DNA of 64,000 nt from Bradyrhizobium sp. (GTDB lineage Bacteria > Pseudomonadota > Alphaproteobacteria > Rhizobiales > Xanthobacteraceae). This document shows, piece by piece, positions 37,542 through 48,677 of the stretch. Both the position numbers and the translations under genes were made by a program. The stretch spans positions 62,001-126,000 of the forward strand of contig NZ_DAIDJE010000208.1 of the NCBI RefSeq assembly GCF_027451485.1. The letters run 5' to 3'. Within the stretch, counting starts at the first letter, position 1. The number at the start of each line of letters is the position of its first letter. The notes under the pieces were generated by a model that was not told where the DNA came from, searched no databases, and worked only from the letters and a program-made list of their open reading frames with translations.

Positions 37542-37811
37542 ATGTCGATTACCGCCGAACGCAAAGCGGAAGTCATCAAGAACAATGCCAACAAGGCCGG
37601 CGACACCGGCTCACCCGAGGTGCAGGTTGCGATTCTGTCGGAACGCATCAACAACCTCACCGATCATTTCAAGAGCCACGTGAAGGACAACCATTCACGC
37701 CGCGGTTTGTTGAAAATGGTCGCCACGCGCCGTTCGCTTCTCGACTATTTGAAGCGCAAGGACGAGGCGCGCTATCTCGCGCTGATTGAAAAGCACAACA
37801 TTCGGCGTTGA
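37542..37811 (+). CDS. rpsO: Small ribosomal subunit protein uS15
   Basis: Primary 16S-binding protein, 89 residues, full length. Signature VQVAILSERINNLTDHFKSH and RRGLLKMVATRRSLLDYLKR. It is the last gene before a clear intrinsic terminator and precedes pnp, the usual rpsO-pnp order. Confidence 0.97.
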   Translation: MSITAERKAEVIKNNANKAGDTGSPEVQVAILSERINNLTDHFKSHVKDNHSRRGLLKMVATRRSLLDYLKRKDEARYLALIEKHNIRR

Positions 37812-37825
37812 GCTTTTAGTGAAGT

Positions 37826-37851
37826 ACGCGCGTCGCCTGGCGCGCGTTTTT
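37826..37851 (+). terminator. Intrinsic terminator after rpsO
   Basis: ACGCGCG (37826-37832) and CGCGCGT (37841-37847) form a 7-bp stem with an 8-base loop, followed by TTTTT. It lies 15 bases after the rpsO stop. Confidence 0.85.
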
Positions 37852-38137
37852 GCATGATCGTCCGACAGTCCTCAGGTTCGGCCTTCGGAATCGGTCATGC
37901 GCAAGGGCAGGAAGCGTTCGTGCCCTCATAAGACGTCCAGCAGCAATCCGGCTGATGGGCGTGCCGGGCAAGGTGCCCGGGACTTAAGCGAAAGGATGGA
38001 CGCCATCCTAAAACCAGAAACCATGGCAGGATCGCCGGATGCTGATGCCCCGTCGCGCTCAGCGTCTCGCCATCTTGCGCATGGTTTTTCGTTTTTGTGG
38101 CGCCTCTTCTTTCCTAAACAGATGAAAGAAGACTTCG
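37852..38137 (+). promoter_or_regulatory. Long pnp leader with two hairpins
   Basis: The rest of the 326-base gap between rpsO and pnp. CCGGGC (37964-37969) pairs with GCCCGG (37975-37980). AGGATGG (37993-37999) pairs with CCATCCT (38003-38009) around ACG. In E. coli pnp mRNA a leader hairpin is cut by RNase III and the product controls its own synthesis; a similar role is plausible here. An open frame through this region has no ribosome site and is not counted. Confidence 0.5.
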
Positions 38138-40300
38138 ATGTTCAATATCCATTCAGTCGAGATCGACTGGGGCGGGCGTCCGCTCAAACTTGAAACCGGA
38201 AAGATCGCACGCCAGGCCGGCGGCGCTGTTGTTGCAACTTACGGCGAGACCATCGTGCTAGCCACGGTGGTTGCAGCGAAAGCGCCGCGTGAGGGCGTCG
38301 ACTTCCTGCCGCTGACCGTTGACTATCAGGAAAAGGCTTACGCCGCAGGCCGCATCCCGGGCGGCTATTTCAAGCGCGAGGGCCGTCCCACGGAAAAGGA
38401 GACGCTGGTCTCCCGTCTGATCGACCGCCCGATCCGCCCGCTGTTCGTCGACGGCTGGCGCAACGAAACCCAGGTGATCATCACCACCCTGTCGCATGAC
38501 ATGGAGAACGATCCTGACGTGCTCGCGATGGTCGCGGCTTCCGCCGCGCTGACGCTGTCGGGCGTGCCGTTCAAGGGACCGATCGGCGCGGCCCGCGTCG
38601 GCTTCGCCAACGACGAATTTATCCTCAATCCGACCCTCGACGAGATGACCGAGACCCAGCTCGATCTCGTCGTCGCCGGCACGGCGGATGCCGTGCTGAT
38701 GGTGGAATCGGAAGCCAAGGAGCTCAATGAGGACGTGATGCTGGGCGCCGTGATGTTCGGCCACCGTCACTTCCAGCCGGTGATCAGCGCGATCATCGAG
38801 CTCGCCGAAAAGGCGGCAAAGGAACCTCTCGAAGTCACGCCGATCGACAATTCGGCGATCGAGAAGGAAATGCTCGGGCTGATCGAGCAGGATCTGCGTG
38901 CGGCTTACGCCATTCCGGTCAAGCAGGACCGCTACGCTGCGGTCGGCGTCGCCAAGGAAAAGGTGATGGCGCACTTCTTCCCCGAAGGGCAGGAGCCGAA
39001 GTACGACAAGCTGCGCGTCGCCGACGTGTTCAAGGAGCTGGAAGCGAAGATCGTCCGCTGGAACATCCTCGACACCGGCAAGCGCATCGACGGCCGCGAC
39101 GTCAAGACCGTCCGTAACATCATCGCCGAGGTCGGCGTGCTGCCGCGCGCCCACGGCTCGGCGTTGTTCACCCGCGGCGAAACCCAGGCGATGGTCGTGA
39201 CCACGCTCGGCACAGGCGAGGATGAGCAGTACATCGACGCGCTGTCGGGGACGTACAAGGAGACGTTCCTGCTGCACTATAACTTCCCGCCCTACTCGGT
39301 CGGCGAGACCGGCCGCCTCGGCGGCACCAAGCGGCGCGAGATCGGCCACGGCAAGCTTGCCTGGCGCGCAATCCACCCCGTGCTGCCGCCGCACCACGAA
39401 TTCCCCTACACGGTGCGCGTGGTCTCCGAGATCACCGAGTCGAACGGTTCGTCCTCGATGGCTTCGGTCTGCGGCGCTTCGCTTGCGCTGATGGATGCCG
39501 GCGTGCCGTTGAAGCGGCCGACCGCGGGCATCGCGATGGGTCTCATCCTCGAAGACAAGCGTTATGCGGTGCTCTCGGACATCCTCGGCGACGAGGATCA
39601 TCTCGGCGACATGGACTTCAAGGTCGCCGGCACCGATCAGGGCATCACCTCGCTCCAGATGGACATCAAGATCGAGGGCATCACCGAGGAGATCATGCGG
39701 GTCGCGCTCGGCCAGGCCAAGGAAGGCCGCATCCACATCCTGGGTGAGATGGCCAAGGCGCTGACGGCCGCCCGCGCCGAGCTCGGAGAGTACGCGCCGC
39801 GTATCGAGACCTTCAAGATCGCCACCGACAAGATCCGCGAAGTGATCGGCACCGGCGGCAAGGTGATCCGCGAAATCGTCGAGAAGACCGGCGCCAAGGT
39901 CAATATCGAAGACGACGGCACCGTGAAGGTCGCCTCCAATGACGGCGAAGCGATGAAGGCCGCAATCAAGTGGATCAAGTCGATCGCTTCCGATCCGGAG
40001 ATCGGCCAGATCTATGACGGCACCGTGGTCAAGGTGATGGAGTTCGGCGCGTTCGTGAACTTCTTCGGCGCCAAGGATGGCCTCGTTCACATCAGCCAGC
40101 TCGCCCCCAACCGGGTGCAGAAGACCTCCGACGTCGTCAAGGAAGGCGACAAGGTCAAGGTCAAGCTGCTCGGCTTCGACGACCGCGGCAAGACGCGGCT
40201 GTCGATGAAGGCGGTCGACCAGACGACCGGCGAAGACCTCGAAGCCAAGCAGAAGGCGGAGAAGACCGAGGCCGCCCCGGCTGCTGTTGCCGGCGAGTAA
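38138..40300 (+). CDS. pnp: Polyribonucleotide nucleotidyltransferase (PNPase)
   Basis: Phosphorolytic 3'-5' exoribonuclease and degradosome component. It has 720 residues. Two RNase PH domains (about 10-230 and 310-540) flank a helical linker, followed by KH (about 555-615, GTGGKVIREIVEKTGAKVNIEDDG) and S1 (about 620-695). The catalytic region includes the Asp-rich segment DILGDEDHLGDMDFKVAG. The C-terminal tail is Glu/Ala-rich. The gene ends in a strong terminator. Confidence 0.98.
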   Translation: MFNIHSVEIDWGGRPLKLETGKIARQAGGAVVATYGETIVLATVVAAKAPREGVDFLPLTVDYQEKAYAAGRIPGGYFKREGRPTEKETLVSRLIDRPIRPLFVDGWRNETQVIITTLSHDMENDPDVLAMVAASAALTLSGVPFKGPIGAARVGFANDEFILNPTLDEMTETQLDLVVAGTADAVLMVESEAKELNEDVMLGAVMFGHRHFQPVISAIIELAEKAAKEPLEVTPIDNSAIEKEMLGLIEQDLRAAYAIPVKQDRYAAVGVAKEKVMAHFFPEGQEPKYDKLRVADVFKELEAKIVRWNILDTGKRIDGRDVKTVRNIIAEVGVLPRAHGSALFTRGETQAMVVTTLGTGEDEQYIDALSGTYKETFLLHYNFPPYSVGETGRLGGTKRREIGHGKLAWRAIHPVLPPHHEFPYTVRVVSEITESNGSSSMASVCGASLALMDAGVPLKRPTAGIAMGLILEDKRYAVLSDILGDEDHLGDMDFKVAGTDQGITSLQMDIKIEGITEEIMRVALGQAKEGRIHILGEMAKALTAARAELGEYAPRIETFKIATDKIREVIGTGGKVIREIVEKTGAKVNIEDDGTVKVASNDGEAMKAAIKWIKSIASDPEIGQIYDGTVVKVMEFGAFVNFFGAKDGLVHISQLAPNRVQKTSDVVKEGDKVKVKLLGFDDRGKTRLSMKAVDQTTGEDLEAKQKAEKTEAAPAAVAGE

Positions 40301-40321
40301 GCTCGCAACAAATGGAACTGA

Positions 40322-40349
40322 AAAAGGGCGGCTTTTCAGCCGCCCTTTT
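40322..40349 (+). terminator. Bidirectional terminator between pnp and katG
   Basis: AAAAGGGCGGC (40322-40332) pairs with GCCGCCCTTTT (40339-40349) around TTTTCA; more T follows. The A-run on the left provides the T-run for the opposite strand, so it can end both convergent transcripts. Confidence 0.92.
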
Positions 40350-40370
40350 GTTTTGGTTGCCTGCTCCGCG

Positions 40371-42521
<2,151 letters not shown>

Positions 42522-42650
42522 GATCGTCTCCTCTTGTGGTTCGGGAGTTCGCCCTTAAGGCCAGCCGGCGCCAATCTACGCAGCCCTTTCCATCAGGTAA
42601 AATAGGGTTTAATGATAATAGCGATAGGATATTCTGATGGCTCGCGTCTC
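42522..42650. promoter_or_regulatory. katG-oxyR divergent promoter region
   Basis: 129 bases containing the start signals of both genes. The half next to oxyR (about 42600-42645) is AT-rich and carries three ATAG tetranucleotides, the core of OxyR-type sites in other bacteria. This is a candidate OxyR operator; the exact site is not resolved by eye. Confidence 0.5.
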
Positions 42651-43589
42651 ATGATAAACGTCTCCCTGCGGCAACTGCGCTATTTCGATGCGCTGGCACG
42701 GCACGGCCATTTCGGACGCGCTGCCGAGGCCTGCTCGATTTCGCAGCCGGCGCTCTCGATGCAAATCAAGGAAATGGAGGAAGCGCTGGGCGGGGTACTG
42801 CTCGAACGCAGCGCACGCCAGCTGCGGTTGACCAAATTCGGCGAGGAGCTGCTGCAACGCGTCCGCGACATCCTGCGTTCGGTCGATGAACTCGGCGATT
42901 TTGCCCGCGCTTCGCGCGACCGGCTGGCCGGACGCCTGCGCGTCGGCATGATTCCGACCATCGCACCATATTTGTTGCCCAAGGTGATCGAGAATCTGGC
43001 GCGGCTGCATCCGGAACTGGATATCCATGTGCGCGAGACGCTGACGCCGAGGCTGATCAAGGAAGTCGCCGAAGGCCGGCTTGATACCGCGATCGTGGCT
43101 TTGCCGGTCTCCGAACCCTCGCTGACCGAGATCGCGTTGTTCAAGGAAAATTTCCTGCTCGTGAGGCCGGGAGAGCAGGCGGGAACGCCGGTACCGAGCC
43201 GGGAGAGTTTGCGCGAAATGAAGCTTCTGCTTCTCGAAGAGGGACATTGTTTCCGCGACCAGGCCCTGTCGTTTTGCAACATGCACACTTCGCCGCCACG
43301 CGAAATGCTGGACGCAAGTTCGCTGTCGACGCTGGTCCAGATGGTCGGCGCCGGAATCGGCGTGACGTTGATTCCGGAAATGGCTGTCGCCGTCGAGACG
43401 CGCTCGGCTTCAGTGTCGGTTGCGCGCTTCAAGAATCCGCAGCCGTCACGTACCATCGGCATGGTCTGGCGCAAGACCAGCCCGCTCGCGCGCCAACTTG
43501 CGCAAATCTCCGACGTCGTATGCCTGTCGGCCGGCAAGGAGCGCCCGCGCCAGCCGATCGCGCCTGCCTTGCGCCGTCTGACCGGCTGA
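42651..43589 (+). CDS. oxyR: LysR-type peroxide regulator OxyR
   Basis: DNA-binding activator of the peroxide response, 312 residues. The N-terminal HTH (FGRAAEACSISQPALSMQIK) is followed by the sensor domain. The redox pair is Cys200 and Cys209 in EEGHCFRDQALSFC, with the same spacing as Cys199/Cys208 of E. coli OxyR. This numbering assumes the start at 42651; an in-frame ATG at 42612 would lie within the operator region and is less likely. Divergence from katG supports the assignment. Confidence 0.94.
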   Translation: MINVSLRQLRYFDALARHGHFGRAAEACSISQPALSMQIKEMEEALGGVLLERSARQLRLTKFGEELLQRVRDILRSVDELGDFARASRDRLAGRLRVGMIPTIAPYLLPKVIENLARLHPELDIHVRETLTPRLIKEVAEGRLDTAIVALPVSEPSLTEIALFKENFLLVRPGEQAGTPVPSRESLREMKLLLLEEGHCFRDQALSFCNMHTSPPREMLDASSLSTLVQMVGAGIGVTLIPEMAVAVETRSASVSVARFKNPQPSRTIGMVWRKTSPLARQLAQISDVVCLSAGKERPRQPIAPALRRLTG

Positions 43590-43762
43590 CCATCGCGGTC
43601 ATGCCGGGCTGCGCATAAGCCCCCGAGATCGAAGAGACGACGAAATATGATTGATGGGAGTGGGCGACCTTGAACGTCGCTCTCCTTGCCAGACGACCCC
43701 TGCACGTTCTAGTTTTCGGTGTCCTGCTCCTCAACTTTCATCCCGCTGGCCATTTTCATCTC

Positions 43763-44617
43763 ATGCTACGTTCACTCACCGGCGCCGTCCTTTTCGCCGC
43801 ATTCCTCACATCTCCTGGCTGGAGCCAGTCTCCTCCGGTAACAGCCACGCATTCCACCCCCTCGCCTGCCAAGTCCGCAGTCAAGAAGCGTGCGGCGAAA
43901 GTCAAAGCGACTGCAACGCAGGCCACGGTCACGACCGAGAACGGCCCGTGCCAGATCGGGGTCATTCCAGCGATCGGCGACACGTTTGTGATGGAGCACA
44001 TTGGGCTCACGGTGTTCGGCAATGAACTGACCGAGGTACCGATCGAATCCTGGGGGCTCGACGATCTGGTGGTCGCGCGTGCTCGCGCGGCTGCCCCCGG
44101 TAAGTCGGTCAAGCGAATCCTATACGCCAGAGACGCATTTGAGCCCTTTTATCATCCTCCCAGAGAGTTGTTCCGCGACGCCAGCCATGATCTGGTCGAC
44201 GTCGTCAGGCGAGTCGCCGGAAATGCGAATTGCGAGCGCTATCTCGTTGTCACCCGTTTCACGGGGCAAGTCTCCGGAACAAATCAGACGGCGACCGGCA
44301 TCGGCCTGCTGACCAACTGGGCTTCCGGGACTTTCAGGAATGCTCAGTTGTTTTCCTTCATTGGCATCGTCGTTTACGACGGCAAGTCCTTTGCCAAACG
44401 TGCAGACCCGATCGGGTTCGGGGCGAGGCTCGCTGCACATCTTTCGAATCTGGGGAGGAGCGAGTTCTTCGAGCCGCTCAGGGATTTCGAAGTCCCAGCG
44501 ACGTCCGAGGCAGTAGCTGGCAACAGCCGATTGCGCGACGGCGCGCGCGCCCTGGTCGCCGCAAAGCTGGACAAAGAATTGCCTGCATATCTTAATGATA
44601 CTGGCAGCGCCCAATAG
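43763..44617 (+). CDS. Exported hypothetical protein
   Basis: Encodes about 284 residues with a signal peptide (MLRSLTGAVLFAAFLTSPGWSQS), then a Lys/Ala/Thr-rich linker to about residue 55. The globular part has the segments VIPAIGDTFVMEHIGLTVFG and TATGIGLLTNWASGTFRNAQ. An alternative TTG start at 43670 would add 31 residues with a second hydrophobic stretch. I do not recognise the family. It stands between oxyR and a GST gene with no obvious operon partner. Codon usage matches the neighbours. Confidence 0.7.
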   Translation: MLRSLTGAVLFAAFLTSPGWSQSPPVTATHSTPSPAKSAVKKRAAKVKATATQATVTTENGPCQIGVIPAIGDTFVMEHIGLTVFGNELTEVPIESWGLDDLVVARARAAAPGKSVKRILYARDAFEPFYHPPRELFRDASHDLVDVVRRVAGNANCERYLVVTRFTGQVSGTNQTATGIGLLTNWASGTFRNAQLFSFIGIVVYDGKSFAKRADPIGFGARLAAHLSNLGRSEFFEPLRDFEVPATSEAVAGNSRLRDGARALVAAKLDKELPAYLNDTGSAQ

Positions 44618-44673
44618 ATAAAAACTTTCACCACGTCCGCTCGGAAAGCGACGGCATTGAAGGAACCGCCATT

Positions 44674-45270
44674 ATGATGAAGCTTTATTGGTCGCCGCGC
44701 TCGCGCTCGTTTTCCGCTCTTTGGCTGATGGAAGAGGCAGGCCAACCGTATGAGCGGGTGCTGACCGACATCACCAAGGGCGCGCAGAAGACGCCGGAAT
44801 ATCTCGCAATCAATCCGATGGGCAAGGTGCCGGCCATTCAGGAGGGCGAAACGACGCTCGCCGAAGCGGCCGCGATCTGCGCCTATGTAGCCGAGCGCTA
44901 TCCGCAAGCGAAGCTGGCGCCGCCCGTCGGCGATGCGCTGCGCGCGAAATATTACTATTGGCTATTCTTCGGACCGGGCTGCATCGAGCCGGCGATGGTA
45001 CAGGTCGCAACCAAGATCGAGATGAATCCCGTCTCCGCTGGCTGGGGCGATGCGCAGCGGGTGTTCGATGTCCTCGATGCCGCACTTCAGAAAGGACCGT
45101 GGATTCTCGGCGAGAATTTTTCGGCCGCCGACATCGTGATCGGGTCGGGGCTGAATTTCTCGGTCCGCCTGTTCAAGATGATCCCGACACGTCCGTCATT
45201 CGATCGCTATCTCGACCGCTGCACGGCGCGACCGGCGTTTAAGCGCGCCGCTGAACTCGTGATGGGATGA
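44674..45270 (+). CDS. Glutathione S-transferase family protein
   Basis: A 198-residue GST with an N-terminal thioredoxin-like domain (KLYWSPRSRSFSALWLMEEAG) and helical C-terminal domain. The cis-proline/GSH-binding segment PMGKVPAIQEGETTLAEAAAI is visible. The catalytic residue is probably Ser in SPRSRSF. The stop is next to the fabV stop on the other strand. Substrate unknown. Confidence 0.9.
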   Translation: MMKLYWSPRSRSFSALWLMEEAGQPYERVLTDITKGAQKTPEYLAINPMGKVPAIQEGETTLAEAAAICAYVAERYPQAKLAPPVGDALRAKYYYWLFFGPGCIEPAMVQVATKIEMNPVSAGWGDAQRVFDVLDAALQKGPWILGENFSAADIVIGSGLNFSVRLFKMIPTRPSFDRYLDRCTARPAFKRAAELVMG

Positions 45271-45271
45271 G

Positions 45272-46441
45272 CTAACCGGGCACGACGCGGGGGTCGACGT
45301 CCTGCGCGTAGTCGACACCATCGATGCCGAATCCGAATAGGCGAAGGAATTGGCTCTTGTATTCTGCGAGATCCGCCAGTTCGCCGAGCGTTTCGGTAGA
45401 GAGCAGCGGCCAGCGCCGGCGCACTTCGTCCTGAACTTCCGGCGAGAGCTCCCAGTCGTCGACCCTGACGCGCTGCGCCTCGTCAAGTTCCCCGGAGCCC
45501 AGGCGTGTCCGGAACAAGCGATCGATCTGCTCGATGCAGCCTTCGTGAAGCCCGAGCTGCTTCATCACCTTGAACAGCACGGTGCCGTAGAGCGGCACCA
45601 CCGGAATGGCTGAACTCGCTTGCGTGACCACGGCCTTCAGCGCCACCACGCGCGCGGCGTCCGTACCCAACCGCCCGCGGATCGCTTCCGCCTTGTGATC
45701 AAGATCGACCTTGGCGCGACCCAGCGTACCATTCCAATAGATCGGCCACGTTAGTTCGCTGCCGATATAGGTGTAGTTGAGTGTCCGGAAGCCCGGGGCC
45801 AGGACATCGGCATCCGCGAGCCGGTCGATCCAGCGCTTCCAGTCTTCGCCACCCATCACCGCGACCGTGGCCGTCGTTTGATCCTCGCTCGCCGGCTCAA
45901 GGGTCGTCTCGAAGACTTCGCCGGTTTCGGTGTCGAGGGTCTTGATCTGAACAGGCGCGCCCAGCGGCTTGATGACAGAGCGATATGTTGTTCCCGTCAC
46001 GGGATCTGTCCGGACTGGCGCGGCCATGCTGTAGACCAGCATGTCCAGCTGACCGAATTTTTCCCGCACGCGCTCGATAAACGTTGCCTTCAGCTCGTCG
46101 GAGAACGCGTCTCCCTCCAAAGTGAGGGGAGATCGTCCGATCTTCCTGGCTTCGATCTCGAAGGCACGGTTGTTGTACCAGCCTGCGCTGGCCGTCCTTT
46201 TTTCTGTCGGCTCGCGCTCCAGCGACACGCCGATGGTGTCCGCCCCGCCCGCGAAGGTCGCGACGATGCGGCTCGCGAGACCGTATCCGGTCGAGCAGCC
46301 AAGCACAGCGACGCGCTGGGGACGATCCGATATGGGGCCCTGGCGGCGGACATAAGCGATCTGCTCACGGACATTCTGCGCGCAGCCGACAGGATGCGCG
46401 GTCGTGCAGATGAAACCTCGCACGCGCGGTTCGATGATCAT
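45272..46441 (-). CDS. fabV: Enoyl-ACP reductase FabV
   Basis: NADH-dependent trans-2-enoyl-ACP reductase of the large FabV/Ter type, final step of each fatty-acid elongation round. The protein has 389 residues beginning MIIEPRVRGFICTTAHP. The cofactor loop is VAVLGCSTGYGLASRI, and the Tyr-x8-Lys active-site motif is YWNGTLGRAK. The residue after that Lys is Val, where some characterised FabV proteins have a second Lys. The gene lies 24 bases after fabB on the same strand. FabV enzymes are characteristically insensitive to triclosan. Confidence 0.92.
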   Translation of the reverse strand: MIIEPRVRGFICTTAHPVGCAQNVREQIAYVRRQGPISDRPQRVAVLGCSTGYGLASRIVATFAGGADTIGVSLEREPTEKRTASAGWYNNRAFEIEARKIGRSPLTLEGDAFSDELKATFIERVREKFGQLDMLVYSMAAPVRTDPVTGTTYRSVIKPLGAPVQIKTLDTETGEVFETTLEPASEDQTTATVAVMGGEDWKRWIDRLADADVLAPGFRTLNYTYIGSELTWPIYWNGTLGRAKVDLDHKAEAIRGRLGTDAARVVALKAVVTQASSAIPVVPLYGTVLFKVMKQLGLHEGCIEQIDRLFRTRLGSGELDEAQRVRVDDWELSPEVQDEVRRRWPLLSTETLGELADLAEYKSQFLRLFGFGIDGVDYAQDVDPRVVPG

Positions 46442-46465
46442 GCCCACCCCGTCTTCAATCGCCAA

Positions 46466-47689
46466 TCACGCGTCAAGCCGCTTGAACACCAGCGTCGCGT
46501 TGGTGCCGCCGAAACCGAAGGAATTCGACAGTACCGTGCCGAGCTTGGCGTTGTCGATGCGCTTGCGCACGATCGGCATGTCGGCGAACACGGGGTCGAG
46601 TTCATTGATGTGGGCGCTTTCGCAGATGAAGCCGTTGTTCATCATCAGAAGCGAATAGATCGCTTCCTGCACGCCGGTCGCGCCGAGCGAATGCCCGGTG
46701 AGCGCCTTAGTCGCGGAAATCGGCGGGCAGTTGTCGCCGGTCCCGAACACCTTGCGAATCGCCTCGATCTCCGGCGGGTCGCCAGCCGGCGTCGAAGTAG
46801 CGTGCGGGTTGATATAATCGATCCTGGTGTTAACGGTGGACAGCGCCATCCGCATGCAGCGCTCGGCGCCTTCACCCGACGGGGCGACCATGTCATAACC
46901 GTCCGAGGTTGCGCCGTAGCCGACGATTTCGCCATAGATGCGCGCGCCGCGCGCCTTGGCGTGCTCGAGTTCTTCCAGCACAACGACACCTGCACCGCCG
47001 GCAATGACGAAACCATCGCGACTGACGTCATAGGGCCGCGAAGCGGTCGCCGGCGTGTCGTTGTACTTCGAGGACATCGCTCCCATCGCGTCGAACAGCA
47101 CCGACAGGCTCCAGTCCAGCTCCTCGCAGCCGCCGGCGAAGATAATGTCCTGCTTGCCGATCTGAATGATCTCGTAGGCATTGCCGATGCAGTGATTGGA
47201 GGTCGCGCAAGCCGACGAGATCGAATAGTTCACCCCCTTGATCTTGAACCAGGTGGCAAGGGTTGCCGATGCAGTCGACGACATGGCCTTCGGTACGGCA
47301 AACGGACCGACCCGCTTCGGCCCTTTGGTACGCGTGATGTCGGCAGCCTCGACGATCGTGCGCGCGGACGGACCACCCGATCCCATGATGATGCCGGTTC
47401 GGATATTGGATACGTCAGATGGCTCCAGGCCGGAGTCCCGGATCGCCTGTTCCATGGCGATATGATTCCAGGCTGCACCATCAGCGAGGAAACGCATCGC
47501 GCGGCGATCGATCACGCTGGAGGGATCGAGCGTGGGCGCGCCCTGGACCTGCGAGCGGAATCCCATCTCGGCGTATTTTTCCGCCCGCGTGATTCCCGAC
47601 TTGGCCTCGTGGAGGCTCGAAAGCACTTCCTGGGTGTTGTTTCCGATCGATGAGACAATGCCCATCCCCGTGATCACAACCCGCCTCAT
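46466..47689 (-). CDS. fabB: 3-oxoacyl-ACP synthase I (FabB)
   Basis: Condensing enzyme that elongates unsaturated acyl chains. It has 407 residues. The catalytic triad is Cys in SSACATSNHCIG, His in INPHATSTPAGDPPE and His in KALTGHSLGATG. It lies 75 bases downstream of fabA and 24 bases upstream of fabV, all leftward, so fabA-fabB-fabV are probably one transcript. Confidence 0.95.
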   Translation of the reverse strand: MRRVVITGMGIVSSIGNNTQEVLSSLHEAKSGITRAEKYAEMGFRSQVQGAPTLDPSSVIDRRAMRFLADGAAWNHIAMEQAIRDSGLEPSDVSNIRTGIIMGSGGPSARTIVEAADITRTKGPKRVGPFAVPKAMSSTASATLATWFKIKGVNYSISSACATSNHCIGNAYEIIQIGKQDIIFAGGCEELDWSLSVLFDAMGAMSSKYNDTPATASRPYDVSRDGFVIAGGAGVVVLEELEHAKARGARIYGEIVGYGATSDGYDMVAPSGEGAERCMRMALSTVNTRIDYINPHATSTPAGDPPEIEAIRKVFGTGDNCPPISATKALTGHSLGATGVQEAIYSLLMMNNGFICESAHINELDPVFADMPIVRKRIDNAKLGTVLSNSFGFGGTNATLVFKRLDA

Positions 47690-47764
47690 GACGCCTCACC
47701 TCGTTGTCTTCTTCTGCGATCTTTGTCGCCAAAACTGAAAGTCGTCTCGCGCCGGCAAAAAGGT

Positions 47765-48295
47765 TCAGGCCGCCGGCAGAACAGCGGTATCCTGCTTGAA
47801 CAGGCCGACCCTCAAGTCCTTGGCGCGATAGATAATCTCGCCATCCATGGAAAGCCAGCCATCCGCGATGCCCAGCACCAGCTTCGATCGCATCACGCGC
47901 TTGATGTCGATGTTGTACACAACCTTGCGGACATTCGGCAGCACTTGGCCGGCGAACTTCACCTCCCCCATACCCAACGCGCGACCGCGGCCGGTGCCGC
48001 CAATCCAGCCGAGGTAGAAACCAACCATCTGCCACATCGCATCCAGCCCCAGGCAGCCGGGCATGACGGGATCGTTCTTGAAATGGCAACCGAAGAACCA
48101 AAGATCCGGCTTGACGTCGAGTTCCGCGCGGATCAGGCCCTTGCCGAATTCTCCGCCGGTTTCGGTGATCTCCGTAATGCGGTCGAACATCAGCATCGGC
48201 GGTAAAGGCAATTGGGCGTTGCCGGGTCCGAACAGCTCGCCGCGGGCACAGGCGAGTAGATCTTCATATTCGTAACCACTGCGCCGATTCAGCAT
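47765..48295 (-). CDS. fabA: 3-hydroxydecanoyl-ACP dehydratase/isomerase FabA
   Basis: Makes and isomerises the 10-carbon double bond for unsaturated fatty acids. It has 176 residues. The active-site His is in FFGCHFKNDPVMPGCLGLDA, together with the Asp of LGLDAMWQ. First gene of the fabA-fabB-fabV run. Its start is 382 bases from irr, transcribed the other way. Confidence 0.96.
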   Translation of the reverse strand: MLNRRSGYEYEDLLACARGELFGPGNAQLPLPPMLMFDRITEITETGGEFGKGLIRAELDVKPDLWFFGCHFKNDPVMPGCLGLDAMWQMVGFYLGWIGGTGRGRALGMGEVKFAGQVLPNVRKVVYNIDIKRVMRSKLVLGIADGWLSMDGEIIYRAKDLRVGLFKQDTAVLPAA

Positions 48296-48607
48296 GTGCC
48301 AGCCCCTGATATAAAGACCCGATCAAGCAGTTGGCGCGACGCCTCCTATGGACGGGAAAGCGGTGCCATCATCCCGGTTCGCCCTCACTGCACAGGCTCG
48401 GGAACCCTGTGCCGGCGATTATCCATACTGTCCGGGATCAACCGAAGTTCGGGCTCTCTATCACAGGGCATGCGGGCCGCAAAGCGCGGGACCGGGGCCA
48501 AACGCGCGGTTTGCCGGGGGTTCGAACAACCTCGGGCAAGATACCTCGCATACGACACGGACATGGCTCGACCCCCCAACGCTCGGACGGCTCTAGTTGC
48601 GAAAAAC
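48296..48607. other. Gap between fabA and irr
   Basis: Part of the 382-base divergent region. It must contain the fabA promoter, but I see no convincing site. A GGGGGTTCGAAC stretch near 48516 looks tRNA-like but lacks a full cloverleaf. Confidence 0.45.
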
Positions 48608-48636
48608 TTGCATCTGCGAGCTCCGGTCCTTATATT
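48608..48636 (+). promoter_or_regulatory. irr promoter
   Basis: TTGCAT (48608-48613), 17-base spacer, TATATT (48631-48636): a good sigma-70 match placing the start near 48643. The hexamers TGCATC (48609-48614) and TGCGAG (48615-48620) run in tandem across the -35. In B. japonicum, from memory, Fur binds the irr promoter at imperfect hexamer direct repeats, so this may be the equivalent operator. Confidence 0.6.
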
Positions 48637-48677
48637 CTCACGAAATATCATGGTTCTTTTTAGAGTTTGACGTGGAA

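Noticed and set aside
37897..38193. 98-codon open frame in the pnp leader
   Set aside because: Overlaps the pnp start and two hairpins; composition not protein-like.
38258..40090. 610-codon open frame on the minus strand
   Set aside because: Shadow of pnp, caused by high GC content.
48505..48560. tRNA-like GGTTCGAAC segment
   Set aside because: No acceptor stem or anticodon arm can be drawn around it.
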